A stretch of 64,000 nucleotides of DNA from Sarcomyxa edulis (Eukaryota; Basidiomycota; Agaricomycetes; Agaricales; Mycenaceae). The position numbers and the translations under genes were made by a program. Below, piece by piece: positions 29,283-39,114 of the stretch. The stretch is from assembly GCA_009761415.1 (NCBI GenBank), contig QUOL01000009.1, forward strand, positions 1,054,001 through 1,118,000, given 5' to 3'. The notes beneath the pieces are model-generated. The model had not been told where the DNA came from, ran no database searches, and saw only the letters and a program-made list of their open reading frames with translations. Each line of letters starts with the position of its first letter. Within the stretch, counting starts at the first letter, position 1.

Positions 29283-32152
29283 CTAAGTCGCGGGCGAGCA
29301 AGCCAAGTGAGACGGGATCTGGCGAGGGCAGACTGCAGCGCGACCAAACGTGTTGTAGAAGATCTGGCAATATGTCTGTGCCAACATCTTTTCGACGTCG
29401 CTGATTTTCTTCGAACAGTTTGTCCTGGACATCTCCGCAAACGAAGGGAGACGGACCCCATTGAAGAGACGGCGCGTACCATGCGACATGGGCCAGTCCG
29501 ACATGACGAGTCGGAGACAATGGAGGAAGGGGGCCTTCTCAGCAAAGTGGACAGCAGCGAGTCCTCGGTTCCTATCTGGCATTTCTACCATGTACCCGGT
29601 ATCTCCGAAAAAGACGTCTTGGATGGCTTCGTTGCGTGTCCCGGCGTTGTCTTCTACCCACAAGTCCGGCCTAAGATGACGATCCAAAGCGAGCAGTTCG
29701 AATCGGAAGTTCAACTCGCACAACTCCCAAAGAATCTCGGACTCGATCTCGGGAGTCAGAGCCTCGTCCATGGCGGCCTCATCGTAGGTTTCAAAGACAG
29801 TGCCGTTCCAAGCAACTTGCGGGGGGACGGTGGTTTGTTGACCAAACAGGTCATGGACACGAGCGACGCGCGCGGCGTTGTGTGTCTTGCGGCGGGTGGT
29901 GGAAGGGGGAGGGGGAAGCACAGCATTCTTGTCGCCAGACACGTTAGCTTCATCTGCTTCATCGGCATGGTCAGATTTGTCGACTTCTTCGTTGTCTGCT
30001 CCGTAGCCTTCGTCAGCTTCATCGCCTTCTTCATCTTCGTCAGGCAGCAGGCTAGAATCATCCCTGAGACGTCGCAAAACAGGAGCAACCGCTGATTGGG
30101 GTGCAAGATGCAAAAAGCGGCCTAAGAAAGCCCTCCAATCCTGGTTGCAGACTGCTCGAGGAACAAAGTTCACAGCCCACATCGAGAGTAAAACCGCGCT
30201 ACGTGCTGCAATCCAATTGATGAAGTAGCGAAGTCGATTTTTGGTCGAAATGAACAAACCGTGCTCGGGGAAGAGATATCCCGTTGTCGGCATCTGTTTG
30301 GTGGTCTCGACGCTTGGACGATTTGTCGTGTTCACCTTTGAGAGCCCCAAAGCCCAAGCAGGAATGGCAGGGGGCATCGTTTTTCCCACTATTTCCTGGA
30401 ATTTGTTCCGACCAGGATGTTCATGAGCCTTCCCCTTTCCTTTGTTTGTTTTCCTTTTCTTCTTTGGAGGCTTCGAAGGGGACTCCTCAATGGAATCGGT
30501 CGAAACGATATCGCGCGTGGGGGTAGACGTTGTGTCTCCAGATTGGGAGACGGCAACAGAATGGGATGTAGTTTTAGAGACGGTGGAGGAGGATCTGCCC
30601 GTGAAAGCCGACGTTGTGCCTGGAGGAGGCTGTGACACTGTGAAGGACTTGGAAATAGAGGTGCTCGACTTCGACGTTGACGTTGACGTTGACTTCGACG
30701 TTGACTTTGACATAGCTCGCGAAGGTGCTTGGCGGCGTGAGCCAGACTTAGAAGGACGAACATCTAAGTCATCTTCGTTGCCTGGATTGATGCTAGGCGC
30801 GTCAACATCCACGGCAGGATTCGATCCAGCCAGCCTCACAGGAGCACAAGTCGGGGGCTCAGCAGAGAATGTCAAAGGTTGAGGAGGTGCTACCAAGACA
30901 ACCGCAACAAGTCAGTTTCACGTAGATAGCATTCAAATTGGCAATAAATACCTCGATTTGGCCTGGCTTCTCCGCTCCATAGTTCGTAGGTGAAGGAGTC
31001 CCAATGTAATGGGTCACCATCAAGCCGGGTTGGAGCTTCGCGAATACTCTGACCGACTGGGATCATCCGAGCGGGTGCAGGCTCGTCATCGCGCAGACTA
31101 AGGCCAGGATATTTTCGGCCGTTTCGGCGGATTGCTCGACCAAGACTCTCTGTGGCATCACCAAAGTAGACAATGTCAAAGGGCGCTGATTTTCCAGCCT
31201 CATCGCGGAAGTGAACGCCTACGATGTCGACGGGAGCAAGCTCGTCAACGACTTTGTTGATGTTCATGCGGGGAGGTAACTCGTGCTTCCGGCGTGAGAG
31301 CCACACGGGAATGCGCATCTTCATCATGTTGGCGACAACATACGGATCGCTCGTGATACAACCCAACAAGTCGGCCTCAGCGGGTGGACAGTCCGTTTCG
31401 TCAAATTGGTCCTTCAACCTGGGGATATAGACGGTGTAAAATCTAACGAAGGAGACGATATCTAGGTACAATCTTTGAAACTCTGCAATCTGCAGAACGA
31501 GCTCGGCGGGAGTCATCGGGGCGTACATCAGTTGTGTCCAGAGAAAACGAATGGCGTTGTGCGGATGGTAGAGGTAGCTGATATTTGGGTTTTGGTGACA
31601 ATGCCACTCATCAAACTTCTTACAAGCCTCCTTGTACAAAGGCTTTAGCTGCTCTAGCCTCGATTTTCTCAGAACACCAATGGTCATGCGAAATGCATTG
31701 TTGAGATCGAGATGAAGATCATCAACGGTAGGAGTCCAGTAAGCCATAAAGAGGGGATTTTTGGGATCCTTCGTGGGGTAAGGGAGAACGCATGTATGTT
31801 GGTATGTTCTGGTCCACCATTGTGGCCACCGAGAGAACTCGTACTGCGCAAAGCGACCGTCCGCTCGAGCCTGAAGAATTGCAGGGCCGTAAAAAACACG
31901 GGGAACTGTCTCGGCGTTGGGCGATGTGATGATGTGCCATTCCCGGACAATCGAATTAGGGAGTACAGGGTCAGAGAGCCAAGGACTGATTGCAAGCACT
32001 CTGGCATCAAGCGCATTGTAATGGCCTGAATAAAGAGTTGTTTGGATTTAGTCAATTCCAAGTGGACAAAGTTGCAACTTACGTTTCTCGTCCGGCCGAT
32101 GAAAACGCGGGAACGTGGGCCGTTGCGGGTTGTACCAGTTCTGCGACTGCAT
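29283..32152 (-). CDS. Gene X: large nuclear-type protein of unknown function, 916 aa
   Basis: Three exons: 32152-32083 (MQSQNWYNPQRPTF), 32025-30952 and 30889-29283. The N-terminal half is globular and aromatic-rich (WPQWWTRTYQH, HNAIRFLWTQLMYAP, FQRLYLDIVSFVRFY). A long serine/threonine/lysine-rich linker follows, then an SV40-like nuclear signal (PPKKKRKTNKGKGK), a conserved-looking block (STKNRLRYFINWIAARSAV to QDWRAFLGRFL), an acidic stretch and a C-terminal globular part (FELLALDRHLRPDLW, FFGDTGYMVEMPDR). I recognise the general type as a multi-copy Agaricomycete family but know no function. Its leader consists of several noncoding exons with four intronic three-hairpin elements. It is divergent from gene Y, which has the same kind of leader. 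Confidence 0.8.
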
Positions 32153-32248
32153 TATATGCGAGAAGGAGTTGTGACGGGAGAGAAAGACCAACTACGGAAC
32201 AGATTGCACCGTTAGAAAAATTCAAAGTCAAATAATCAAGACAACCTT

Positions 32249-32373
32249 GGCGATCCAGCCCCGAGACAGACAAAAGAGTCAATGTCTCGGGAACCACAAC
32301 GGACAGCAGAGTCAACGTTGTGGTGAGCCAGGAGGTGGACAGCAGAGTCAACTCCTCCTGGCTTGGATAAACC
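32249..32373 (-). ncRNA. Three-hairpin element 1 (intronic, gene X leader)
   Basis: Read on the minus strand, the stems are GCCAGGAG/CTCCTGGC, CCACAAC/GTTGTGG and CCCGAGAC/GTCTCGGG, all perfect. The loops are GTTGACTCTGCTGTCC (twice) and ATTGACTCTTTTGTCT. The ends TATCC and GGAT can pair as a closing stem. The intron is 32411-32192. Whether a stable RNA is made is unknown. Confidence 0.6.
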
Positions 32374-32550
32374 AGAGAGAAAAGAGAAACAAAGAACGGA
32401 CAACGACTTACGAGGAAGAACTAAAAGCAGCAAGACCGAGCAGAAGCGAGAGCGAGAGATATAAAGGCAGAGCAAAATGGAGAGAAAGCGACTGCAATGT
32501 ACGGTAAGTCAGTATCCTTCGAACCGAATAAAAAATTCGAGAAATGAGCT

Positions 32551-32675
32551 GGTGATCCAACCCCAAGACAGACGAAGGAGTCAATGTCTCGGGGACTACG
32601 ACGGACAGCAGAGTCAACGTCGTAGTGAGCCAGGAGGTGGACAGCAGAGTCAACTCCTCCTGGCTTGGATAAACC
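32551..32675 (-). ncRNA. Three-hairpin element 2 (intronic, gene X leader)
   Basis: Stems GCCAGGAG/CTCCTGGC, ACTACGAC/GTCGTAGT and CCCCGAGAC/GTCTTGGGG (one G-T wobble). Same loops as element 1 with small changes. The intron is 32713-32492. Confidence 0.6.
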
Positions 32676-32852
32676 AGAGAGAAAAGAGAAACAAAGAACG
32701 GACAACGACTTACGAGGAAGAACTAAAAGCAGCAAGACCGAGCAGAAGCGAGAGCGAGAGATATAAAGGCAGAGCAAAATGGAGAGAAAGCGACTGCAAT
32801 GTACGGTAAGTCAGTATCCTTCGAACCGAATAAAAAATTCGAGAAATGAGCT

Positions 32853-32977
32853 GGTGATCCAACCCCAAGACAGACGAAGGAGTCAATGTCTCGGGGACTA
32901 CGACGGACAGCAGAGTCAACGTCGTAGTGAGCCAGGAGGTGGACAGCAGAGTCAACTCCTCCTGGCTTGGATACACC
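32853..32977 (-). ncRNA. Three-hairpin element 3 (intronic, gene X leader)
   Basis: Nearly identical to element 2 and one 302-bp unit away. The closing sequence reads GGTGTATCC against GGATCACC. Confidence 0.6.
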
Positions 32978-33154
32978 AGAGGGGAAAGGGAAACGAAAAA
33001 TGAACAACGACTTACCGGAAGAACTGACAGCAGCAAGACCAAGGAAAAGCGAGAGCGTGATATAAAGGCACAGCAAGATGGAGAGAAATGGACTGCAACG
33101 TAGAGTATGTCAGTATGTGTCAAACGGAGGGAGAAGAAATTGGAGAAATCAGCT

Positions 33155-33278
33155 GGTGATCCAACCCCGAGACAGACGAAGGAGTCAATGTCTCAGGGAC
33201 CACAATGGACAGTAGAGTCAACTTTGTGGTAAGCCAGGAGGTGGACAGCAGAGTCAACTCCTCCTGGCTTGGATGAAC
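33155..33278 (-). ncRNA. Three-hairpin element 4 (intronic, gene X leader)
   Basis: Diverged copy. Its stems are GCCAGGAG/CTCCTGGC, ACCACAA/TTGTGGT and CCTGAGAC/GTCTCGGG (one wobble), so pairing is kept although the bases differ from elements 1-3. Confidence 0.58.
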
Positions 33279-33335
33279 TAGCGACGAAAGGGAGGGGAAA
33301 GAGAAAAACAGACAAGAAAAAAAAGACATACCTTT

Positions 33336-33942
33336 TTACAATGTCAAGATAACCGGCAGAGTAGTGAAACCCAACGTGACGAGAACGACGTAAAGAGTGG
33401 CAGCGAGAATAAGGACAAAGAGGACGGCAAGAGGGACGACGATGAGGGAGGTGAGGAGGATAGTGGGATCAATGGTGATGGTGGTGATGGTGGTGGTGGT
33501 GGTAGTGATAAAGACGTGGGAGGGACTTGGCGACACAAACAAGAGCTCCGAAGCGGAGTCAAAGCGGAGTCAGAACTTGCCGGCACATGACTGGTCGCGT
33601 CCTGTCAATCTTGCACCAAGTGTCGCGTCCTCAACAACACCAACAACACAAACACAGGTATGTTCTCTTCATTAAATTCAGGAATAATACTCATTTTATT
33701 TCTTGGGTTTACACTCTGGCTCAAATGTCCCAGAAACTATTAACTAGGCCGTGTCAACATTTCCAACCCAATTAGGCATGCGTTCGAAGTTTGAAGTTTG
33801 AACTTCGAACCGCCGTAACGCCACTTCATCTTTTTTCTTCATCACCATCACCATCACCTTCTGTGGTCGTCGTCGCCCTCTCTCGTCGCCGTCTTCATTG
33901 TCGCCGTTCTCAAGTCGATTAGTATTTATGTCTGAAGCACAG
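33336..33942. other. Centre of the X-Y divergent leader region
   Basis: Likely promoter zone of both genes, because leader introns run outwards on both sides. It contains a GGT/GAT microsatellite (about 33470-33510) and short frames without protein features. Confidence 0.4.
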
Positions 33943-33988
33943 GTAAGTAAATTTATCTTGTCTTTTCTCTCCTTCTCCCCCCTCTCGT

Positions 33989-34113
33989 GGTCTATCCTAT
34001 CGAGGGAGAGTTGACTCTTCTGTCCACTCCCTCGATTGCTACAACGTTGACTCCATTGTCCGTTGTAGCCTCCAAGACATTGACTCCGTTGTCTGTCTTG
34101 GGGTTGGATCACC
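33989..34113 (+). ncRNA. Three-hairpin element 5 (intronic, gene Y leader)
   Basis: Stems ATCGAGGGAG/CTCCCTCGAT, CTACAAC/GTTGTAG and CCAAGAC/GTCTTGG, all perfect, with the standard loops and flanking TATCC/GGATCACC. It lies in a putative leader intron 33943-34173 (GTAAGT...TAG). Confidence 0.6.
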
Positions 34114-34173
34114 CACTCATCTTTTTTCAAACTATCTGAAGTTCAGCATCTAACAATCATCACTATAATATAG

Positions 34174-35606
34174 ATTCCGAGTCTTTGTTGCTCACTCTGT
34201 CGTGTTCTTTGTCTCACTCTTGTTTCAAACCCTTTGTACGTTCTCAATCTTGTTGTCTTGTAGCTCAATATATGCTGACATTGATCATCATTACAGCCTT
34301 GATTTCCTTACTCTCTTGTGTTCTCGCTCTCAATCTCGTTCTCGTGCACGTCCTCGATCTTGTTGTCTTTCAGCTGTGTCAGTCTCCCTGCAGAACCAGG
34401 TTGAATCGTACGTGGTAACTCAATGCCTAGCTCCACGGATACTAATGCTAGCGCAGAGTCAAACTCGCAATGTTGCTTGTTTTTTGCTCTGTGTTTCTCC
34501 GAGAGTCTAATTCCTTGTGAGTCATTTCTGATTCGAATTTATTTTGCCTCTCGATGTTTTCCTTCTCTGGTCCATCTTCTGTCGGTGCCCCAAGTTATCG
34601 CCTCTTATGTCTGTTGTGGGGTTGTATCACCGTTGTTTCAGACACTGTATGACCTCGACTACCACTAACTCCGTTCACCTTGCAGGTTCTTGTGTTCAAT
34701 CTCGCTCCAACGTTCTAGATAGTTTGCTTTGCTACCATTGATCGTAACATCATTTCAAGGTATATATTTTACTGCATTGATTCTCCCTTCTGACCTAACA
34801 TCACACAATTTCAGCTTGTCCAAAGACTGACCACGGTCGCATGATATTTGCAAGCAAACTCCTCTTCCAGAATCCCATGGTATCAATATCGCTCATGCAC
34901 TCGTTCACTCTGTGCTAGAATACCAGTGCTTCCTTGAAGTGCTGGGATCTTTAGATAGTCACCTTTCTATGCGCTTGTTTTTGCAGCGATCTCGATGTGT
35001 AGGTTGTCTGCACGCTCTTGCTTTTCCTCGTAGGTTCATTGGAGTTTGACGTTTGGACTTACGGAGTCTGTATACGTCTCGCCGCACCCAAATTCTACAG
35101 CTTTTCCTGATTTTATCTTCCATTGCACGGACCTGTCAAGATATTCAAGCAACATATGCGTGTATCTCACCTTTTTCAGTATTGTGCCTCGATCCTCCGA
35201 ACAATATGGAGCTGAATTGAATCGGAACATTGATACTAATGCTACAATCAGGATACCCTATTACAGACGGACGCGTCACTGCACAAGGACGCGTCTGGCT
35301 TCTCGTGACTAACTCAAGCACGTGACCAAACAAACAAACAAACTGCCTGCGGGCTCCCTCTTTTTTTTTCCATTGTTTCTTCTCATCGTTTTTCTCCCTT
35401 GCTCTCTCTTTCCCTCCGTCTCTCTCTCTCTCGCTCTTGCTCTCGCCCTCGCTCTTGCTCTCGCTCTCCCCCTCGCTCTTGCTCTCGCTCTCGCTCTCGC
35501 TCTCCCCCTCGCTCTCGCTCTCCCCCTCGCTCTCACTCTCGCTCTCACCCTCGCCCTCGCTCTCACTCTCGCACTCATTCGCTCGCTCTCAAAATAAAGT
35601 CGCCAG
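34174..35606 (+). other. Gene Y leader: CT-rich noncoding exons and introns
   Basis: Many TCTCG/TCTTG-rich tracts resemble the 80-nt leader exons of gene X. No long open frame with protein features is present. The exact exon pattern cannot be settled from sequence. Confidence 0.4.
35399..35590 (+). repeat. CTCGCT/CTCTCG microsatellite
   Basis: About 190 bp of nearly pure CTCGCT, CTTGCT and CCCTCG hexamers on the plus strand. It seems to form an expanded version of the pyrimidine-rich leader exon and ends just before the donor at 35607. Confidence 0.85.
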
Positions 35607-35664
35607 GTAATTGTTTTTTTCCTTCGCGCTGTTCTCGTCGTCTTCCCCCACTTTTTTCTTCCGT

Positions 35665-35789
35665 GGTCTATCCAATTGAGGGAGAGTTGACTCTTCTGTC
35701 CACTCCCTCAATCACCGCGACGTTGACTCTGCTGTCCGTCGTGGTTCCCAAGACATTGACTCCATTGTCTGTCTTGGGATTGGATCACC
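35665..35789 (+). ncRNA. Three-hairpin element 6 (intronic, gene Y leader)
   Basis: Stems ATTGAGGGAG/CTCCCTCAAT, CCGCGAC/GTCGTGG (one wobble) and CCCAAGAC/GTCTTGGG. Against element 5 the first stem shows a C-to-T change matched by G-to-A on the other arm. The intron is about 35607-35846. Confidence 0.6.
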
Positions 35790-36105
35790 ACCCTTCGTTG
35801 CTTTGACTATCTTCTTGGTTCAACTTGCTGATGTGTATCAATTCAGGCTCCCCTCAATACATACTCGCTCCAAAATTTTCTCCCATTCCGATTACTTCCA
35901 CACACACCCTTACCCACCCCCGCTCATTGTCAGGATTTGTTGTTGACGCCAACAGGTTAGTTCGATATTGTTCTTTTGGACCGTGGCATGACAACTAATA
36001 TATTTCACGCAGCTTTTCTGCCTCCTCAGCTTTGCTGTACTGTTCACGGTATTCCAGTGCCTCGTAAGTCAATTTCCTCATGTCATGGTAGCATATTTTC
36101 TCGGC

Positions 36106-36230
36106 GGTATATCCAAGCAAGGGAGAGTTGACTCCTTCGTCCACTTCCTCGCTGACCACGATGTTGACTCTGCTGTCCATCGTGGTCCCCGATACATTGA
36201 CTCCTTCGTCTGTTTCGGGGTTGGATCACC
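36106..36230 (+). ncRNA. Three-hairpin element 7 (intronic, gene Y leader)
   Basis: The second stem is perfect (ACCACGAT/ATCGTGGT); the first (AGCAAGGGAG/CTTCCTCGCT) and third (CCCCGATAC/GTTTCGGGG) have one mismatch each. It lies in intron 36064-36284, whose acceptor is 15 nt before the gene Y start codon. Confidence 0.58.
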
Positions 36231-36299
36231 ACCCATTCCTCATTCTGTCGTGTCTGAATTTTCTGACGGTTCGTTCTCACGCAGTGCTCGATTTTGTCT

Positions 36300-38865
36300 A
36301 TGGCCCCTCCAACTCAGAGTCGTGTAACGCGTTCCGCGACGCGTCTTGTGCAAGACGCTCCGCAATCGCAGCCTTCTGCGGAAAACCAGGTAAGCAATAT
36401 TGTATATGCAGCACCCGCCTTCTTATTAACGATGTTCTTGCGAAGGGGAATCGAGGAAAGTGGGCGGCTAAAGGGAAGAAGAAATCACAGCCTACCCACG
36501 AAGCGCTGCCATCGTCTTCGGACCACGAGCCTGCTTCGTCAGACGACGAACCCGGCTCCTCAGGCCATGAATCTATGCCAACTGAGCCTGAAAGGAAGAC
36601 CAAACGGAAGGTTGGACGTCCGCCTCCTGGGACTGTAAGTATTATTATTATCATCATTATTATTGAGTTGGTAGTTACAATAATTCGTAGAAACGAACGG
36701 CTGCTATGAAAGGAAAACAAAAGGCCCCTGTGACAGCTGCACCCAGTCCTGCAGTTCCAAGTAATTCCAGCATTTCGACGGCGTCAACGATGTCATCCGC
36801 CTCAACCGCTGGAAAAACCAAAAAGCAAGACGTTGGCACAAGTGCAAGGTCCACGGTGCCCTCAAAGTAAGCTTTTTTTCGTTCCTGCATTGAATTCTAG
36901 TACTTGACTAACTACGTATTGTATAGATCATTCTATGTCGAGGTACCGTCGCTCTCGGAGTCGATCTCTGGACGGCAATCCCTCGAGAGTCGAGCGACAG
37001 GCCGAAAGGATCCTGCTGGTCAAGGGTAAGTCGTTGACACCTATCTGTCCTATTCATCTTACTTACGATTGAGTAGGGTATTTCCGGGGCCAGCTTCCAC
37101 TCTCGTCCCAGGCATCAAGGACCGTCTGCCGTTGGACGGTTCTGCATCGGGCTCCAGTCTTACGGTCCGGTACTTCTCTCGGGCGGCGGCTATGGTTGCA
37201 CAAGCGAGAGCCTCACGGGACATTGACGATACCGACCAGGAAGCGACCCCTCGTCCCACTGCTTCTTATCAGCAGAAGGGTCATGTTGAGGATCTGGGCC
37301 CCGCTTACTCCGCCTCTCTCGCGCGGTTTGTACCGTCACCTCCACCACCATCGCAGCCGCGAACTCAGTCGCGCGTCCCACCTGCAACGCCATCGGCTTT
37401 GCAAAGAAGACCCCCTCCTGCAACACCATCGGCTTCGCAAAAAAGACCTCCCCCGGCAACACCCTCAACATCACAGAGGAGACCTCCTGAGACTCCATCA
37501 GCATCGCATAAGGGAACTTCTGCAGCAACTTCATTAGGTTCCCAAGTTGCGGCTACTCCTCCATCGCGAACGCCAACCCAGTCAAATCCGCCTCCCACAC
37601 CATCTGTCTCCCGTGTCCGCAAGACACGGGGGATTGATCGGTCTGCGTCTATCGCAACCCACGTCTCGCCCCACCCGCCTGTCGATCCTAAGTTGTACAA
37701 GGTCACATTTCCACCATCGGCCGCTCTGCAGCCTTATAGGCGACCGAAAGGAAATTTCGCTTATAATTATGCCTTCTATCATGCCAGGCTCAGAAAAACA
37801 CAATACGTCCAATACCTCGGAGAAGCGCCTTTCCTGGGCGCTCCCAAGGATGTCGAAGAGGCGAACCGACTTCGCAAGACCAAGATCCAGGTGTACGCAA
37901 CGGAGGAATTCGATCCCCTCCCTGCAGGCTGGATTGCTCCTTCCAACAGCCTTATGGATCCTGACCAGCTCGCGGATGGATACGATCGATGGCTTGAGAA
38001 GAGGCAGCCTACTGTTCAGCAGCGAGACGCCGGTGCTGGTCCCTGGTTTGCAGTCCTGAAGGCTCCACCAGAGACGCACGAGCCCACTCCCAGTCCACCC
38101 GAGACGCGCGAGTCAAGTCCCAGTCCGCGCGAACGTCCTAGCTCGCCATTCGAAGTCATTGGTCAGAATCCTGACAATGACTTGCTCATGGAAATCAACA
38201 GTGACTATGTTTGTGACCCGGAAACGGGTGACGTTGTCGATGTTTCTGAGTTAAAGGGGAATGAAGAAGAGGATGGAGAAGATGATGAGGCTCCGATTGT
38301 GGAGTCTTCGCCCTCTGGCAGTGACTGGAGCCAAGATCGCCAGGAGCAGGAAGTGAAGTTGAATTTCCGGCGTAAATTAGGGTACGAAGAGCCAGGTACT
38401 GAGGAGGAAGATGAGGCGGAAGACTTGGAACTTGCGGAGGATGTTGTGCAGAGTCCGGAGCGAGTGGATCGTAAAGGCAAAGGGAAAGCAAAAGAAGTAT
38501 ATGTAGATGAGTCTGAGGATGGTTCTGACTCTGACACTGAGGAAACCACCACCGCTGATCAGGGGGAGTTTAAGAAAGGTCCTTTCTCCAAGAAGGAACT
38601 TGCGCAAATTGATGCACTTGGCTCTCAAGTTGACGAACTCATCACCAACCTTGCGACAACTCTCCGAAGGTCCCCGGAACAAGTCAAGAAGTACGCCGGT
38701 CTCAAAATCACTCCCTCACGCGCTGGAAACTTGTGGAATTTGTATGAGCGTTTCTTTGCTCTGGATCATCCACCGCCGGCTGTTAGGCGACAGTCCCCAG
38801 ACTCGGTCCCAGACTCGAAAACGTCACAACCCTCGTGGTCACTCGTGTTATTACATATGATATAG
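36300..38865 (+). CDS. Gene Y: large acidic, proline-rich nuclear-type protein, 780 aa
   Basis: Five exons (36300-36389, 36446-36634, 36691-36866, 36927-37025, 37077-38865), all in frame. The N-terminus has basic and serine-rich stretches with an AT-hook-like core (KRKVGRPPPG). A proline/threonine repeat of about 10 residues follows (PPATPSASQKR and variants, about five units). A conserved-looking central block (LYKVTFPPSAALQPYRRP to RKTQYVQYLGEAPFLG) precedes acidic stretches. The C-terminal helical block is ELAQIDALGSQVDELITNLA and RAGNLWNLYERFF. The type is familiar from other Agaricomycetes, but no function is known to me. It shares its divergent leader architecture with gene X, so the two may be a functional pair. 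Confidence 0.8.
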
Positions 38866-38910
38866 TAGTTACATCTGTTTGTACATATAAAAGATGCACG
38901 GACGGATAGT

Positions 38911-39023
38911 TGTAGACATCCTACAACTACCCATCCTATAAGCCATCGAGACCTTACTCTTAATAGAGCTTGTTTCAGTTTATACTGGGTTGCTTGCTAA
39001 GGACATCAAACACCCACTCTACA
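38911..39023 (+). repeat. Possible short (113-bp) LTR of a second retroelement
   Basis: The segment starts TGTAGACATCC and ends TCTACA, giving TGTAGA/TCTACA inverted ends, and lies 91 bp upstream of a gag start codon. Its partner LTR is not in the window, so this is only a structural suggestion. Confidence 0.35.
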
Positions 39024-39114
39024 CTTTTTTAAACTTCAAGATATTCTATTAAAAAGATAACTTCCGCGAAAATTCGAATCGGATACTACACCAAGTAAAA
39101 TTTTCGTTCAAAAA

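Larger units (their letters stand above)
32192..33335 (-). repeat. Gene X leader: 302-bp exon-intron unit repeated
   Basis: In the minus-strand sense each unit is a CT-rich exon of about 80 nt (after TTGCAG, ending CTTCCTC), then GTAAGTCG and an intron of 220-222 nt holding one three-hairpin element. The units repeat at exactly 302-bp spacing (elements start at 32249, 32551, 32853 and 33155). Units two and three are almost identical, the outer ones diverged. The last acceptor (32192) leads straight into the exon with the gene X start codon. Confidence 0.75.

Noticed and set aside
32079..33329. Minus-strand frames rich in TLTLLS and VVPETLTP, and plus-strand frames with QSQ repeats
   Set aside because: They are translations of the three-hairpin elements and leader exons; splice sites and pairing explain the sequence better.
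33336..33542. 68-codon hydrophobic frame with two possible membrane segments
   Set aside because: No ATG, threonine tract comes from a GGT/GAT microsatellite, no splice support.
35309..35597. ARARGRA- and LALALA-type frames
   Set aside because: Both are translations of the CTCGCT microsatellite.
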